DNA from: an uncultured Arachnia sp.
GTDB lineage: Bacteria > Actinomycetota > Actinomycetes > Propionibacteriales > Propionibacteriaceae
Direction: 5' to 3'
Length of the DNA: 64,000 bases
Assembly: GCA_947493995.1 (NCBI GenBank)
Contig: CANLTJ010000005.1
Coordinates: forward strand, 62,001 to 126,000
Made by a program: the position numbers and the translations under genes. Positions 1 through 7,834 of this stretch are shown here, one piece after another; position 1 is the first letter of the stretch, and each line of letters starts with the position of its first letter. The notes under the pieces are model-generated. The model was given only the letters and a program-made list of their open reading frames with translations. It was not told the origin of the DNA and did not search any database.

Positions 1-2002
1 ACAGGATCTACAACCCATAGAGATCGCCCGCAGCGACGCACGTCCCTCCGACACGCCACGGCAGTACCTCTACGGAGTTCAGGGCCTACGCACCGTCGCG
101 GCCCTGATGGTCGCGGTCTACCACATCTGGTTCAACCGGGTTTCCGGCGGCGTCGACGTGTTCTTCGTCGTCGCTGGCTACTTTGCTGCAAGTTCTCTCC
201 TGAGGGCCGCGGGCCAGCCAACTGCGCGAGCCCGTTGGGCAGCGGTGGGCCAGTACTTGTTACGGACCGCTCGACGGGTCATTCCATCAGCCGTGGTGGT
301 GATCGTCGGCACCGTGGTTGCCGGTTGGCTGTTCATGCCACGGTCACAGTGGGAGTCCACCATTCCGCATGGCTGGGCGAGCCTCACGTTCTGGGAGAAC
401 TGGTACCTGATCGTGACCGGCAATGACTACTTGCAGCAGGGGCTGGACGCCTCGCCCTTCCAACAGTTCTGGGCGCTGTCGCTCCAGACCCAGTCCTACG
501 TGATCTTCCCACTGATCGCGCTGTTCGCCGCCGCAGGCGCACGCTTCCTGCGGGCCACCCAGCGGCGCATCCTGTTCCTGGTAGTGGGTTTCGCATTCAC
601 GGCGTCCCTGGCCTATTCGGTGTTCCTGACGTCCATCGATCAGCCGGTTGCATACTTCCATCTGGGCAGTCGCCTGTGGGAATTCGCAGCCGGGACCGGC
701 CTCGCTCTGGCGTTGCGCAAGCCGGTGGGTCATCCCGCTGTGATGCGTGCCCTCGGCTGGGTTGGCCTGATAGCCGTCGTCTCATTCGCAGCGTTCATCG
801 ATGCCTCCGAGCGGTTACCGGGATTCGTGGCACTGGTGCCTGTGACCGCCGGGGCGCTGATCATCGCCGCGTCGAGGCGCGGTGCCGAGCCCACGATCCT
901 GAGGGCGAGACCGATTCTGTGGTTTGCGGACTCCTCCTTCGCGTTCTATCTGTGGCACTGGCCCATCCTCGTCTTCTACAAGTGGCAATTCGAACAAGAC
1001 GTTTCCTTGACAGCCGGGCTGGGCATCATCGCGCTCGCGGCTCTCCTGGCAGTCCTGACGACCAGGCTCGTTGAGGTACCCGTTCGTACGTCATCGCGGC
1101 TGAGGAGGTCTGCCGTCGCCTCCATCGTGGCGTGTGCATTGCTCCTGCTTCCGGCCATCGTCGCCCTAGGAGCCTGGCATTGGCGCGATTTCACCGAACG
1201 TGAAGCAGACTGGCAGGCGGTGGAGGCGGTCCTCAGCGGCGTACCTGCCGATGAGTACGGCATCGTGCCGTCCACTGCCATAGCTCGACTTGATCGATCG
1301 GTTGCTTATGAGCGTGAATGTCAGCAGGGCACGAGGTGGTCCAAGGTCATCACCTGCGTCTGGGGTGACGAGTCCTCTGACACGACCATTGCACTGGTGG
1401 GCGCCTCACGTGACACGCAGTGGATCGACCTCGTCGCTGAGACTGCCGACGATCTGGGCGTGAGGCTGGAGACGATCACGAAGGGCTCCTGTCCGTTCGG
1501 TGACATGACCGCAGCGGATTTTGAGGTGCATCCGTCATGTCCCACATGGATGGCTTCGGTCATGGCGCAGCTACTGGCGGATCCCCCGGACCTGCTGATC
1601 ACCATGGCGACGCGCTCGGCTGACGGAGTTGAACAAGTTCCTGCATGGAAACTCCCCTATCTCGAGCAGGTCACAGCAGCGGGTATCCCAGTCCTGGGAC
1701 TGAGGGACAATCCGAATTTCGGCTTCCGCGTGCCCTCCTGCATTGATGACAGGGGTGTGGAGCTGTGTGCAGTGCAGCGCGCTGACAAACTCACTCCCCT
1801 CGGTGAGCTGGACATTCCAGAACTCCCTCTCTTCACCTTCTTGGACACCGCGGACGATTACTGCACGGCCGAGATTTGTCCGGCGGTCAGGGATGGTGTC
1901 CTGGTCTCCTGGGATGGCGCCCATCTCACACGGACGTGGACTCTGGTGAACGGTGGGAGAGTCCGGGACGCCATCACCACCCTCCTATCGGAAACTGCCT
2001 GA
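1..2002 (+). CDS. OafA/YrhL-type membrane O-acyltransferase with C-terminal SGNH domain, 5'-truncated by window edge
   Basis: The reading frame is open from base 2. The first ATG (107) falls inside the first membrane helix of the acyltransferase-3 fold, just after a conserved LRTVAAL stretch, so the true start lies upstream of the window. An N-terminal part of about 370 residues has many hydrophobic helices and the family signatures GGVDVFFVVAGYF and FAFYLWHWP. The C-terminal ~220 residues resemble the extracytoplasmic SGNH domain: a serine in LVGAS (near 1395) and a late D-x-x-H (DGAHL, near 1915). The usual GDSH block reads GASR, so the Asp is replaced. By family, such proteins transfer acetyl or other acyl groups to surface sugars (peptidoglycan, polysaccharide). 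The acceptor cannot be told from the sequence. The family call is firm; the role is inferred. Confidence 0.88.
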   Translation, partial: QDLQPIEIARSDARPSDTPRQYLYGVQGLRTVAALMVAVYHIWFNRVSGGVDVFFVVAGYFAASSLLRAAGQPTARARWAAVGQYLLRTARRVIPSAVVVIVGTVVAGWLFMPRSQWESTIPHGWASLTFWENWYLIVTGNDYLQQGLDASPFQQFWALSLQTQSYVIFPLIALFAAAGARFLRATQRRILFLVVGFAFTASLAYSVFLTSIDQPVAYFHLGSRLWEFAAGTGLALALRKPVGHPAVMRALGWVGLIAVVSFAAFIDASERLPGFVALVPVTAGALIIAASRRGAEPTILRARPILWFADSSFAFYLWHWPILVFYKWQFEQDVSLTAGLGIIALAALLAVLTTRLVEVPVRTSSRLRRSAVASIVACALLLLPAIVALGAWHWRDFTEREADWQAVEAVLSGVPADEYGIVPSTAIARLDRSVAYERECQQGTRWSKVITCVWGDESSDTTIALVGASRDTQWIDLVAETADDLGVRLETITKGSCPFGDMTAADFEVHPSCPTWMASVMAQLLADPPDLLITMATRSADGVEQVPAWKLPYLEQVTAAGIPVLGLRDNPNFGFRVPSCIDDRGVELCAVQRADKLTPLGELDIPELPLFTFLDTADDYCTAEICPAVRDGVLVSWDGAHLTRTWTLVNGGRVRDAITTLLSETA

Positions 2003-2345
2003 CTGAGCCATGCCGAGCAGAACAGCTCGCCCCAGGAATGTCGGTGGCCCGCCTTCACACTCTCGCTCACCGAGGAAGCCCTTGACCGAGTCGATGTGAT
2101 CATCGTCCTGTTGGGCCACGATGTCTTCAAGATGAACCCGGCCGGCGGGTCGCAGACTCAGCCACAGACACGTGCTGGACAACAGGGGGGCCTGTGTCGC
2201 TGGCTTATTGGTGGGTGGGAGGTGAGAGCGCGTCTACGCTCTGGCCCCATCGCGCTGCGCCGCTACCGGCACCACACAAAAGGAGGGCCCCGCCGGTTTC
2301 CCGTCGGGGCCCTCCTGTGTGGTTCAGATGACCATCAGATCATCC
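2003..2345. other. intergenic gap with no convincing gene
   Basis: This 343-base stretch separates the acyltransferase from the convergent cell-wall-binding protein. Short open frames on both strands have neither a ribosome site nor recognisable protein content. The only clear element is the terminator hairpin near the right end. Confidence 0.6.
2271..2316 (-). terminator. rho-independent terminator of the cell-wall-binding-repeat gene
   Basis: A perfect 12-bp stem (AGGAGGGCCCCG at 2281-2292 pairs with 2305-2316) encloses a 12-nt loop. On the minus strand it is followed by TTTTGTGTGG. It lies 30 bases past the stop of the minus-strand gene ending at 2346, which fixes its direction. Confidence 0.85.
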
Positions 2346-4322
2346 TCAGTTGTTGAGCGCTTCCAGAGCCGCATCCGCAACGGGCTGGGGGATGGCCAAC
2401 GTGCCGCCCAGGATCACCAGCTGGCTGGCCTGGGTGAGATCGTCGGACAGCGTGGATGCCGTGTAGGTGGACAGCTGGCTCGCACGCGTCAGCACCAGGG
2501 TGCCGTCCACATTGGCCAACAGGGAGCCACCAACAACCGCGTCAGCCGCAACCTCACCGGAGGCGAGACCGACGTACTCGGTGTCCTCGAAGTACCCGGC
2601 AGCGAGCAGGCTGGCGGTCTCGTAGCGGGAGTAACCCACGTACTCTTCGTCAGCATCGCCAACAGCGCGGGCAGCCGGGCCACCGACGGCAACGGTCTCA
2701 GCACCGCTGTCGAGGTAGCTCTGCGTTGCATCCACCATCTGCTCACCGCGGGTCAGCAGCACGACACCCTCGTTGTCCGAGGCGGCCGGGCCGGCGGCCA
2801 GGGCGTCAGGGAACTTCAGACCGGTGGCGAGGAAGGCCGGGTAGTCATCGGCGTCGTCGAGGATGGCATCGAGTGCATCGTCGTAGGCTTCCTGCGCCTC
2901 GACCCGCTCGACCGGTGAGCCGAGGTCGTCGAACGCATCGTCAACCGCGTTCCTGGCCTCGGTCTCAGCATCAACGGCCTCGTTGTAGACCGTGGTCGCG
3001 TCCTCCTGGGCTTCCCGTGCCTCATTGTAGGCAGCCACAGCCTCATTGATATCGTCCTGCAGCGCCTCGTTGGCGGCATCCGCAGCAGCGGCATCCATGA
3101 GCGCGGTCACATAGTCGGTGTAACGATTCCGGACTTCATCGGCAGCCGCGTCAGCCGCCTCCTTGGCGTCGGACACTGCAGTGGAGACGGTGTCCAGATC
3201 CGGGTCGCTACCGTCGAAGGTATCGCTGAATGCGTCCTGCAGATCGTCGCTGAATTCGTCGAAGCCCTGCGTCACGTCACCATCGGAGAAGGACAGCGTG
3301 AACTCGGTCTCACCGAAGTACGCCTCCAACTCGCTCCAGCTGACGTCACCGTCGTCATCGTCGTTGTCATCGTCGTCGCGGTACTCGGCGATGCGATCGT
3401 TGACGAATGCGGCCCAGACCCCGAGGTCGGAGGCCTCGTTCTCGTAACCGGCGAGCAGGCTGTTGAACTCGTTGATGCTGGTGACGGTCGTCGAGTTGCC
3501 GTCGACGTCATCGATGATCACATCTTCCACATCGGGAACGACCTCGAGCTGGTCGGTGAGGGTCTCCAGCGCGTCCTGCGCGGCTGTGGCGTCGGCCTGA
3601 GCCTCCTGCTGGGCCATGAACGCGTCGGCGGTCGCCTCACGAGCGGCCTCCCACTCGTCCAGAGCCATGTCGAACTCTGCCTGGGCGGCATCGTAGTCAA
3701 CGATCACCTGGCGCAGCGGCGCGAGATCCCGGTTGTCATCCTGGTAGAGGTCGACGGCCTCAGCGGCCAACATCAGTGCCGTGTCGTAGCGGGTCTGGCC
3801 CGAAACACGGTCGACACCGAAAGCCTCTTCGCTGTCATCATCATCATCGGCGCGGATCATTTCGATCTCGTCAACCACGTCCTGGTGGAGAGCGAGAGAG
3901 CCACCAACCAGAACGACGTTGGTGAAGCCAAGGCCCTTCAAACGCTGCAGTTCCTCGACCGTCGGAGCGGTGAGTTCCTTCCAGCGGGAGTAGAGCACGG
4001 GGGCGTCCAGCGCGTCAGCCAGCGGGGTCGCCGCAAGCGTGTCGGACCAGGAGTTGAAGTTCGCGATGATGACGGTGTCGCCGTCGAACGGGTTCAGTTC
4101 ACCGCCCGGGTAGAGCTGCTTGGATGCCTCAACGGCGGTGTCGAAACGGGAGGGGCCTGCGACGCGGAATGCGTCGGCCTCGATCGGGTTGGGCTCGACG
4201 ATGCCGGGGAGATCGGCTCCGTCGTCGTCGATGTCAGCCGCAGCGAAGGGCGCGACGGCCATTGAGCACGCCAACGCACCGACCGCAGCCAGAGCAATCT
4301 GATTACGAACCTTCAGGTTCAT
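2346..4322 (-). CDS. secreted cell-wall-binding-repeat (CWB2) protein with ~300-residue acidic coiled-coil insertion
   Basis: A 658-residue protein with signal peptide 1-29 (cleavage after FAAA). I chose the ATG at 4322 because an AAAGGAA ribosome site sits 6 nt upstream and the signal peptide begins there. Three CWB2-type repeats are visible (52-155, 170 onward, and the C-terminal 150 residues), with the motifs R(F/Y)DTA, FPDALAAGPAA and VxxVGG. CWB2 repeats hold proteins to the Gram-positive wall non-covalently through anionic polymers. The second repeat is interrupted at about residue 194 by some 300 residues rich in Ala, Asp and Glu with a predicted long coiled coil and an EF-hand-like loop at 320-331 (D at 321-324, G325, V327, E331). 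The repeat resumes at 492 (DDYPAFLATG). The gene ends at a strong terminator. Probably an abundant surface or S-layer-like protein; the function of the insertion is unknown. Confidence 0.85.
   Translation of the reverse strand: MNLKVRNQIALAAVGALACSMAVAPFAAADIDDDGADLPGIVEPNPIEADAFRVAGPSRFDTAVEASKQLYPGGELNPFDGDTVIIANFNSWSDTLAATPLADALDAPVLYSRWKELTAPTVEELQRLKGLGFTNVVLVGGSLALHQDVVDEIEMIRADDDDDSEEAFGVDRVSGQTRYDTALMLAAEAVDLYQDDNRDLAPLRQVIVDYDAAQAEFDMALDEWEAAREATADAFMAQQEAQADATAAQDALETLTDQLEVVPDVEDVIIDDVDGNSTTVTSINEFNSLLAGYENEASDLGVWAAFVNDRIAEYRDDDDNDDDDGDVSWSELEAYFGETEFTLSFSDGDVTQGFDEFSDDLQDAFSDTFDGSDPDLDTVSTAVSDAKEAADAAADEVRNRYTDYVTALMDAAAADAANEALQDDINEAVAAYNEAREAQEDATTVYNEAVDAETEARNAVDDAFDDLGSPVERVEAQEAYDDALDAILDDADDYPAFLATGLKFPDALAAGPAASDNEGVVLLTRGEQMVDATQSYLDSGAETVAVGGPAARAVGDADEEYVGYSRYETASLLAAGYFEDTEYVGLASGEVAADAVVGGSLLANVDGTLVLTRASQLSTYTASTLSDDLTQASQLVILGGTLAIPQPVADAALEALNN
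2850..3743 (-). other. region coding the acidic coiled-coil insertion inside a CWB2 repeat
   Basis: This codes residues 194-491 of the cell-wall-binding protein. It has heptad-like Ala/Glu/Asp-rich segments, two long helical stretches flanking a central part with an EF-hand-like Asp-rich loop (320-331) and a second Asp-rich stretch (residues 345-375). Upstream (RYDTAL...) and downstream (FPDALAAG) halves together make one normal CWB2 repeat, so the insertion is in-frame and structural. Confidence 0.7.
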
Positions 4323-4775
4323 GCTGGTTCCTTTCTCCATGGGGAGATATATAGGGGGTAGTTGGTGAGCCTTTGCGCCAACGTTCAGCACTGTAGCATC
4401 CGACTGTTGACGTGCATAACAGAGCACATTTTCCATGCGCAATCTCAACCATTCCATCAGAGTTTGTCAGCATGCTCGCTCAATGGCAACCCGAGGATTC
4501 ATGCAAAGGACGAGGGACGTGCCCCTCTCGACCATTGGTGTCACAAATATACATTGATACACTAATATCATTTCTTACATTACGAGCACGGTGTGCCACG
4601 ATTGGTGACTCGCAGAAAAGGACTGTTACTCCCTGCTACGGCCGGTCGCTGCTCGGCTCGCGCGAGCAGTGGTGTACTGGGAGGACGCGGCAGCATCCGG
4701 GGACTGAATGGCCTGCTGGCACAATGACCGCCGTACTGTGCGCCCAAGAGATGAGAACAAGGGAGACTTTCCGCT
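4323..4775. other. divergent intergenic region with an AT-rich promoter zone
   Basis: A 453-base gap between the cell-wall-binding protein (minus) and the glycan operon (plus). It includes the most AT-rich stretch of this neighbourhood (about 4535-4595). A minus-strand extended -10 (TGCTACAGT, complement of the sequence near 4390) may drive the cell-wall protein. A long frame reading through from 4412 is not credible as coding before 5663, because the real upstream gene occupies another frame there. Confidence 0.55.
4535..4563 (+). promoter_or_regulatory. promoter of the glycosyltransferase operon
   Basis: TTGGTG (4535-4540), 17 bp, then TACACT (4558-4563) fits a housekeeping sigma promoter. 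A second overlapping pair, TTGATA (4555) and TACATT with 16 bp between, is also possible. Transcription from here would leave an untranslated leader of roughly 200 nt before the ATG at 4776. Confidence 0.55.
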
Positions 4776-5666
4776 ATGAAACAGATCACACCGGTCCTGG
4801 CCGTGACCGGGCTGGCGCTCGGGCTCGGGACAGTCCTGATCAGCGTGGAGCTGTTCCTTCAAGAACTGCCCATCGCTGCAGTGGGTGTCCTGCTCCTCGG
4901 ATTCGCCGCCGCAATGCAGGCATGGAAGCAGCAGGCAACCATCACGATTCTCCACGGTGTCCGCAGGCGCATCGCCCAGCTGTTCACTTCCGGGTCCACG
5001 GCCGCACGTCCTGCACCTCCGACGACACCGCCCGCTCCCCCCGCTGCACCGACGCCTGCGCTTGCACCGGCACCGGCGTCACGCCCCGAGCCGGACACTG
5101 CGAGCAAGCTCCGCCAGATCGGCACCTGGACGCCCCCCAAGACGTCCTACTCCGCCACGCACGGCCGCAATGCGGCCAGTGTGACGTCCGATCCGGACGC
5201 GCCGTTCCGGCTGTTCGCGGCCACGAGCGGCTTCGGCGCACCCGAGGTCTCGAATGTCACCCGCCGGGCGATCGCCCTGGTCGGTTCCGACACCATGGCA
5301 GAGCGCCTGTCACCACACTTCACCGTGCAGCGCCTGCATCCCCGGCTGAGCGCTGCCGAGCTGGAACACGCACGCCCCACCACGTTGATCATCGAGGAGG
5401 ATGCTCTGAGCACGGGACCCTGGGCGGGCGCCCTGGAGCCCCATGGCTCCGCTCTGCTGATGGAGTTGCGCGTAGCCCAGGCCTGGATGCGCCGCAATGC
5501 CGGCATCAACTACGTCCTGCCAGCCACCCGCGCGGCACACATCGCCGCCCCCGCGCTGCGCGCCGACACCATCGTCCTGGAAGAACCCCTCCCGCATGCC
5601 CAGACCGGAAACGTCACATTGATCGACACCCTCCTGCAGCACAGCTCGACGGAGCAAAACCAATGA
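4776..5666 (+). CDS. two-helix membrane protein, first gene of the glycosyltransferase operon
   Basis: A 296-residue protein of no family I recognise. Two hydrophobic helices span residues 5-50, followed by a short basic stretch (GVRRRIAQ), a Pro/Ala-rich linker (about 78-110) and a soluble C-terminal domain of ~165 residues. That domain contains RRAIALVGSDTMAERL and TTLIIEEDALSTGPW, resembling the start and end of a Rossmann-like glycosyltransferase N-domain but without catalytic motifs. An AAGGGAG site precedes the ATG. Its TGA overlaps the next ATG (ATGA), so it is translationally coupled to the tandem glycosyltransferase. It may anchor or regulate that enzyme at the membrane; this is inference from context only. 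Confidence 0.75.
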   Translation: MKQITPVLAVTGLALGLGTVLISVELFLQELPIAAVGVLLLGFAAAMQAWKQQATITILHGVRRRIAQLFTSGSTAARPAPPTTPPAPPAAPTPALAPAPASRPEPDTASKLRQIGTWTPPKTSYSATHGRNAASVTSDPDAPFRLFAATSGFGAPEVSNVTRRAIALVGSDTMAERLSPHFTVQRLHPRLSAAELEHARPTTLIIEEDALSTGPWAGALEPHGSALLMELRVAQAWMRRNAGINYVLPATRAAHIAAPALRADTIVLEEPLPHAQTGNVTLIDTLLQHSSTEQNQ

Positions 5667-7834
5667 CCCGACGTCATGTCGTCCTCTACGGCGACGTCAA
5701 CCTGAACATCATCGACGGTTCTGCAATCTGGCTGGTCTCCCTTGCCGAAACACTGTCCATGACTGATTCCACCGTCCACGTGGTCCTGAAGGCTCACGTG
5801 AGCACCGATCGCCTCCTGACCCGGCTGTCGGGCCTCCCCAATGTCATCGTCCACCCGGCTGTGACGGCACCTGAGGCCCCCGCCATGACATCGAGCGAGG
5901 CGGTGAACCGGCTGGAGGATGTGGTCAGCGGCGTTGATGCTTCCGTTCTCATCGTGCGGGGAAGCAACTTGGCTCTGGCCTGCGGGAAGTCGGACGTCCT
6001 CTCACCACGGCTGTGGAGCTACGTGACTGACTTCAGTTTCCCGGCCACGCGCATGCCGGACGGGCAGCTGGCTCGGCTCCGTGGGATAGCGGCAACCTCG
6101 CACCGCCTGCTCGTCCAGACCGAGGAGAGCCGATCCTTCGTCGAGGCCATTGTGCCGGAGGCGGCGGGCCAATGTCTCCTCATGACGCCAACCGTGCCGG
6201 ATGACTTCTTCGTCGATCTCAGCCCCACACCTGCGGAAGAGACAGAACTCAGGCTGGTCTACTCAGGCAAGATGCATCCTGAGTGGCGCACACTGGAGTT
6301 CACCGAGTTGCCAGCTCGCCTGGCTGAACACGGCTGTCCGGCGACGGTGACGATGCTGGGCGACAAAATCCAGTCCAGAGACCCCGAGTGGCTTGCGGCA
6401 ATGCACCAAGCGCTTGAACATCCTGCGGACGGTGTGCACTGGCCCGGTGGTCTGTCGCGCGAGGAGACGCTGCGCGAGGTGGCCGCACACGACATTGGCC
6501 TGGGATGGCGCTCGGCCTCCTTGGACACTTCCGTGGAGATCTCCACCAAAATGCTGGAGTACGCGGCCTCGGGCACTCCTCCACTCGTGAACCGGACACC
6601 GGCCCATGAGGAACTGCTGGGACGCGACTACCCGCTGTTCGTCGACGACGACGTGGACACTGTCATCACCACGCTGCTCACCGCGCGGGACAAATTGTCC
6701 GCAATCCGTCTGACGGCTCAGGAAGCTGTCAGGCCCTACTCGAGCAGCGCCACCGCCCGTCGACTGGAGGGTTATTTCAGGAGTACTGAGCCGGACCTGG
6801 ATGCCCATCCCCCCCGGCCGGCTCGCCTCAAAGTTGTTCTCGCTGGACACGACCTGAAATTCGCCGCCGAACTTATCGACATCCTCCAGATGCGGCCGGA
6901 CATTGATCTGCGCTTCGACAGGTGGGCTGCCCTTGCGGAGCACGATGAAGCCGTGTCGCGTGAAATGCTGGAGTGGGCTGACGTCGTCATTTGTGAGTGG
7001 GCCGGTCACAACGCCGTCTGGTACTCAACTCACAAACGGCCGGACCAGCGGTTGATCGTACGGCTCCACCGCTTCGAGTTGACGGCGCCGTGGATCGACA
7101 AGATTGACATCGACCGGGTGGATGCGCTGATCACCGTCTCGCCGTACTACCAGCAGCTTGTGCGAGAGTCCAAGCCGTGGCCTGAGAACCGCATTCATTG
7201 CATTCCCAACTCTCTCAATGCGCTGGACCTCGACCGCCCCAAGCGTGCAGGTGCGGAACACGCGTTGGCCATCGTCGGCATTGTGCCGTTCCTGAAACGT
7301 CCGGACCGTGCGCTGAACCTGCTCGACGCACTTCTGGAACACGATTCTGAGTTCGTTCTCCACATCAAGGGCCGCATGCCCTGGGAATACCCGTGGATCT
7401 GGAACAAACCTGCCGAACGAGAGCCCTATCTGGACTTCTTCGCCCGGATCGGGCAGACGCCCGGCCTCACCGAGCATGTGGTTTTCGCGCCCTTCTCCCC
7501 CGACATGGCCAACTGGTTGAGGGGAATTGGTTGGGTGCTCTCCCCCTCCACCCTCGAGAGCTTCCATCTGGCCCCCGCTGAGGGAATGGCGTCGGGGTCT
7601 CTACCACTGTTCTGGCCGCGTGACGGAGTGGAGATGATTTTCGGTGAGGACTACCTGTTCCAGTCAACCGAGGCGATGGCGCGGTTCGTGCTGGACACCA
7701 TGGAAGATGGACAGGCACATGCCTCCCGGATGGCAGCAGTGAAGGCGCAGGCCTCGAGCTTCGACGTGACGGTACTGGCCAACAGGTGGATGAACCACAT
7801 CCTGCCGCCCGAGGACGCACGGGAAACGCCATGA
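5663..7834 (+). CDS. tandem-domain GT-B glycosyltransferase (two GT4-like modules in one chain)
   Basis: A 723-residue protein starting at the ATG that overlaps the stop of the preceding gene. Residues 1-375 form one GT-B module: N-terminal VVLYGDVNLN, a nucleotide-sugar-site-like segment EISTKMLEYAASG and a loop VNRTPAHEELL. Residues 388-723 form a second: LKVVLAGHDLKF at its start, ITVSPYYQQLV, CIPNSLN, then STLESFHLAPAEGMASG, whose E-x7-E spacing is the GT4 signature. Such enzymes move a sugar from an NDP donor to a glycan or lipid acceptor in the cytoplasm. Two modules in one chain could add two sugars in turn, as in some polymerising glycosyltransferases. Its stop overlaps the next start (ATGA). 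Donor and product are not predictable here. Confidence 0.85.
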   Translation: MTRRHVVLYGDVNLNIIDGSAIWLVSLAETLSMTDSTVHVVLKAHVSTDRLLTRLSGLPNVIVHPAVTAPEAPAMTSSEAVNRLEDVVSGVDASVLIVRGSNLALACGKSDVLSPRLWSYVTDFSFPATRMPDGQLARLRGIAATSHRLLVQTEESRSFVEAIVPEAAGQCLLMTPTVPDDFFVDLSPTPAEETELRLVYSGKMHPEWRTLEFTELPARLAEHGCPATVTMLGDKIQSRDPEWLAAMHQALEHPADGVHWPGGLSREETLREVAAHDIGLGWRSASLDTSVEISTKMLEYAASGTPPLVNRTPAHEELLGRDYPLFVDDDVDTVITTLLTARDKLSAIRLTAQEAVRPYSSSATARRLEGYFRSTEPDLDAHPPRPARLKVVLAGHDLKFAAELIDILQMRPDIDLRFDRWAALAEHDEAVSREMLEWADVVICEWAGHNAVWYSTHKRPDQRLIVRLHRFELTAPWIDKIDIDRVDALITVSPYYQQLVRESKPWPENRIHCIPNSLNALDLDRPKRAGAEHALAIVGIVPFLKRPDRALNLLDALLEHDSEFVLHIKGRMPWEYPWIWNKPAEREPYLDFFARIGQTPGLTEHVVFAPFSPDMANWLRGIGWVLSPSTLESFHLAPAEGMASGSLPLFWPRDGVEMIFGEDYLFQSTEAMARFVLDTMEDGQAHASRMAAVKAQASSFDVTVLANRWMNHILPPEDARETP

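Noticed and set aside
4412..5662. Upstream extension of the tandem glycosyltransferase frame by 417 residues
   Set aside because: It overlaps the clearly coding membrane-protein gene (4776-5666) in another frame, has Arg/Pro/His-rich random composition, and the ATGA overlap at 5663 gives the natural start.
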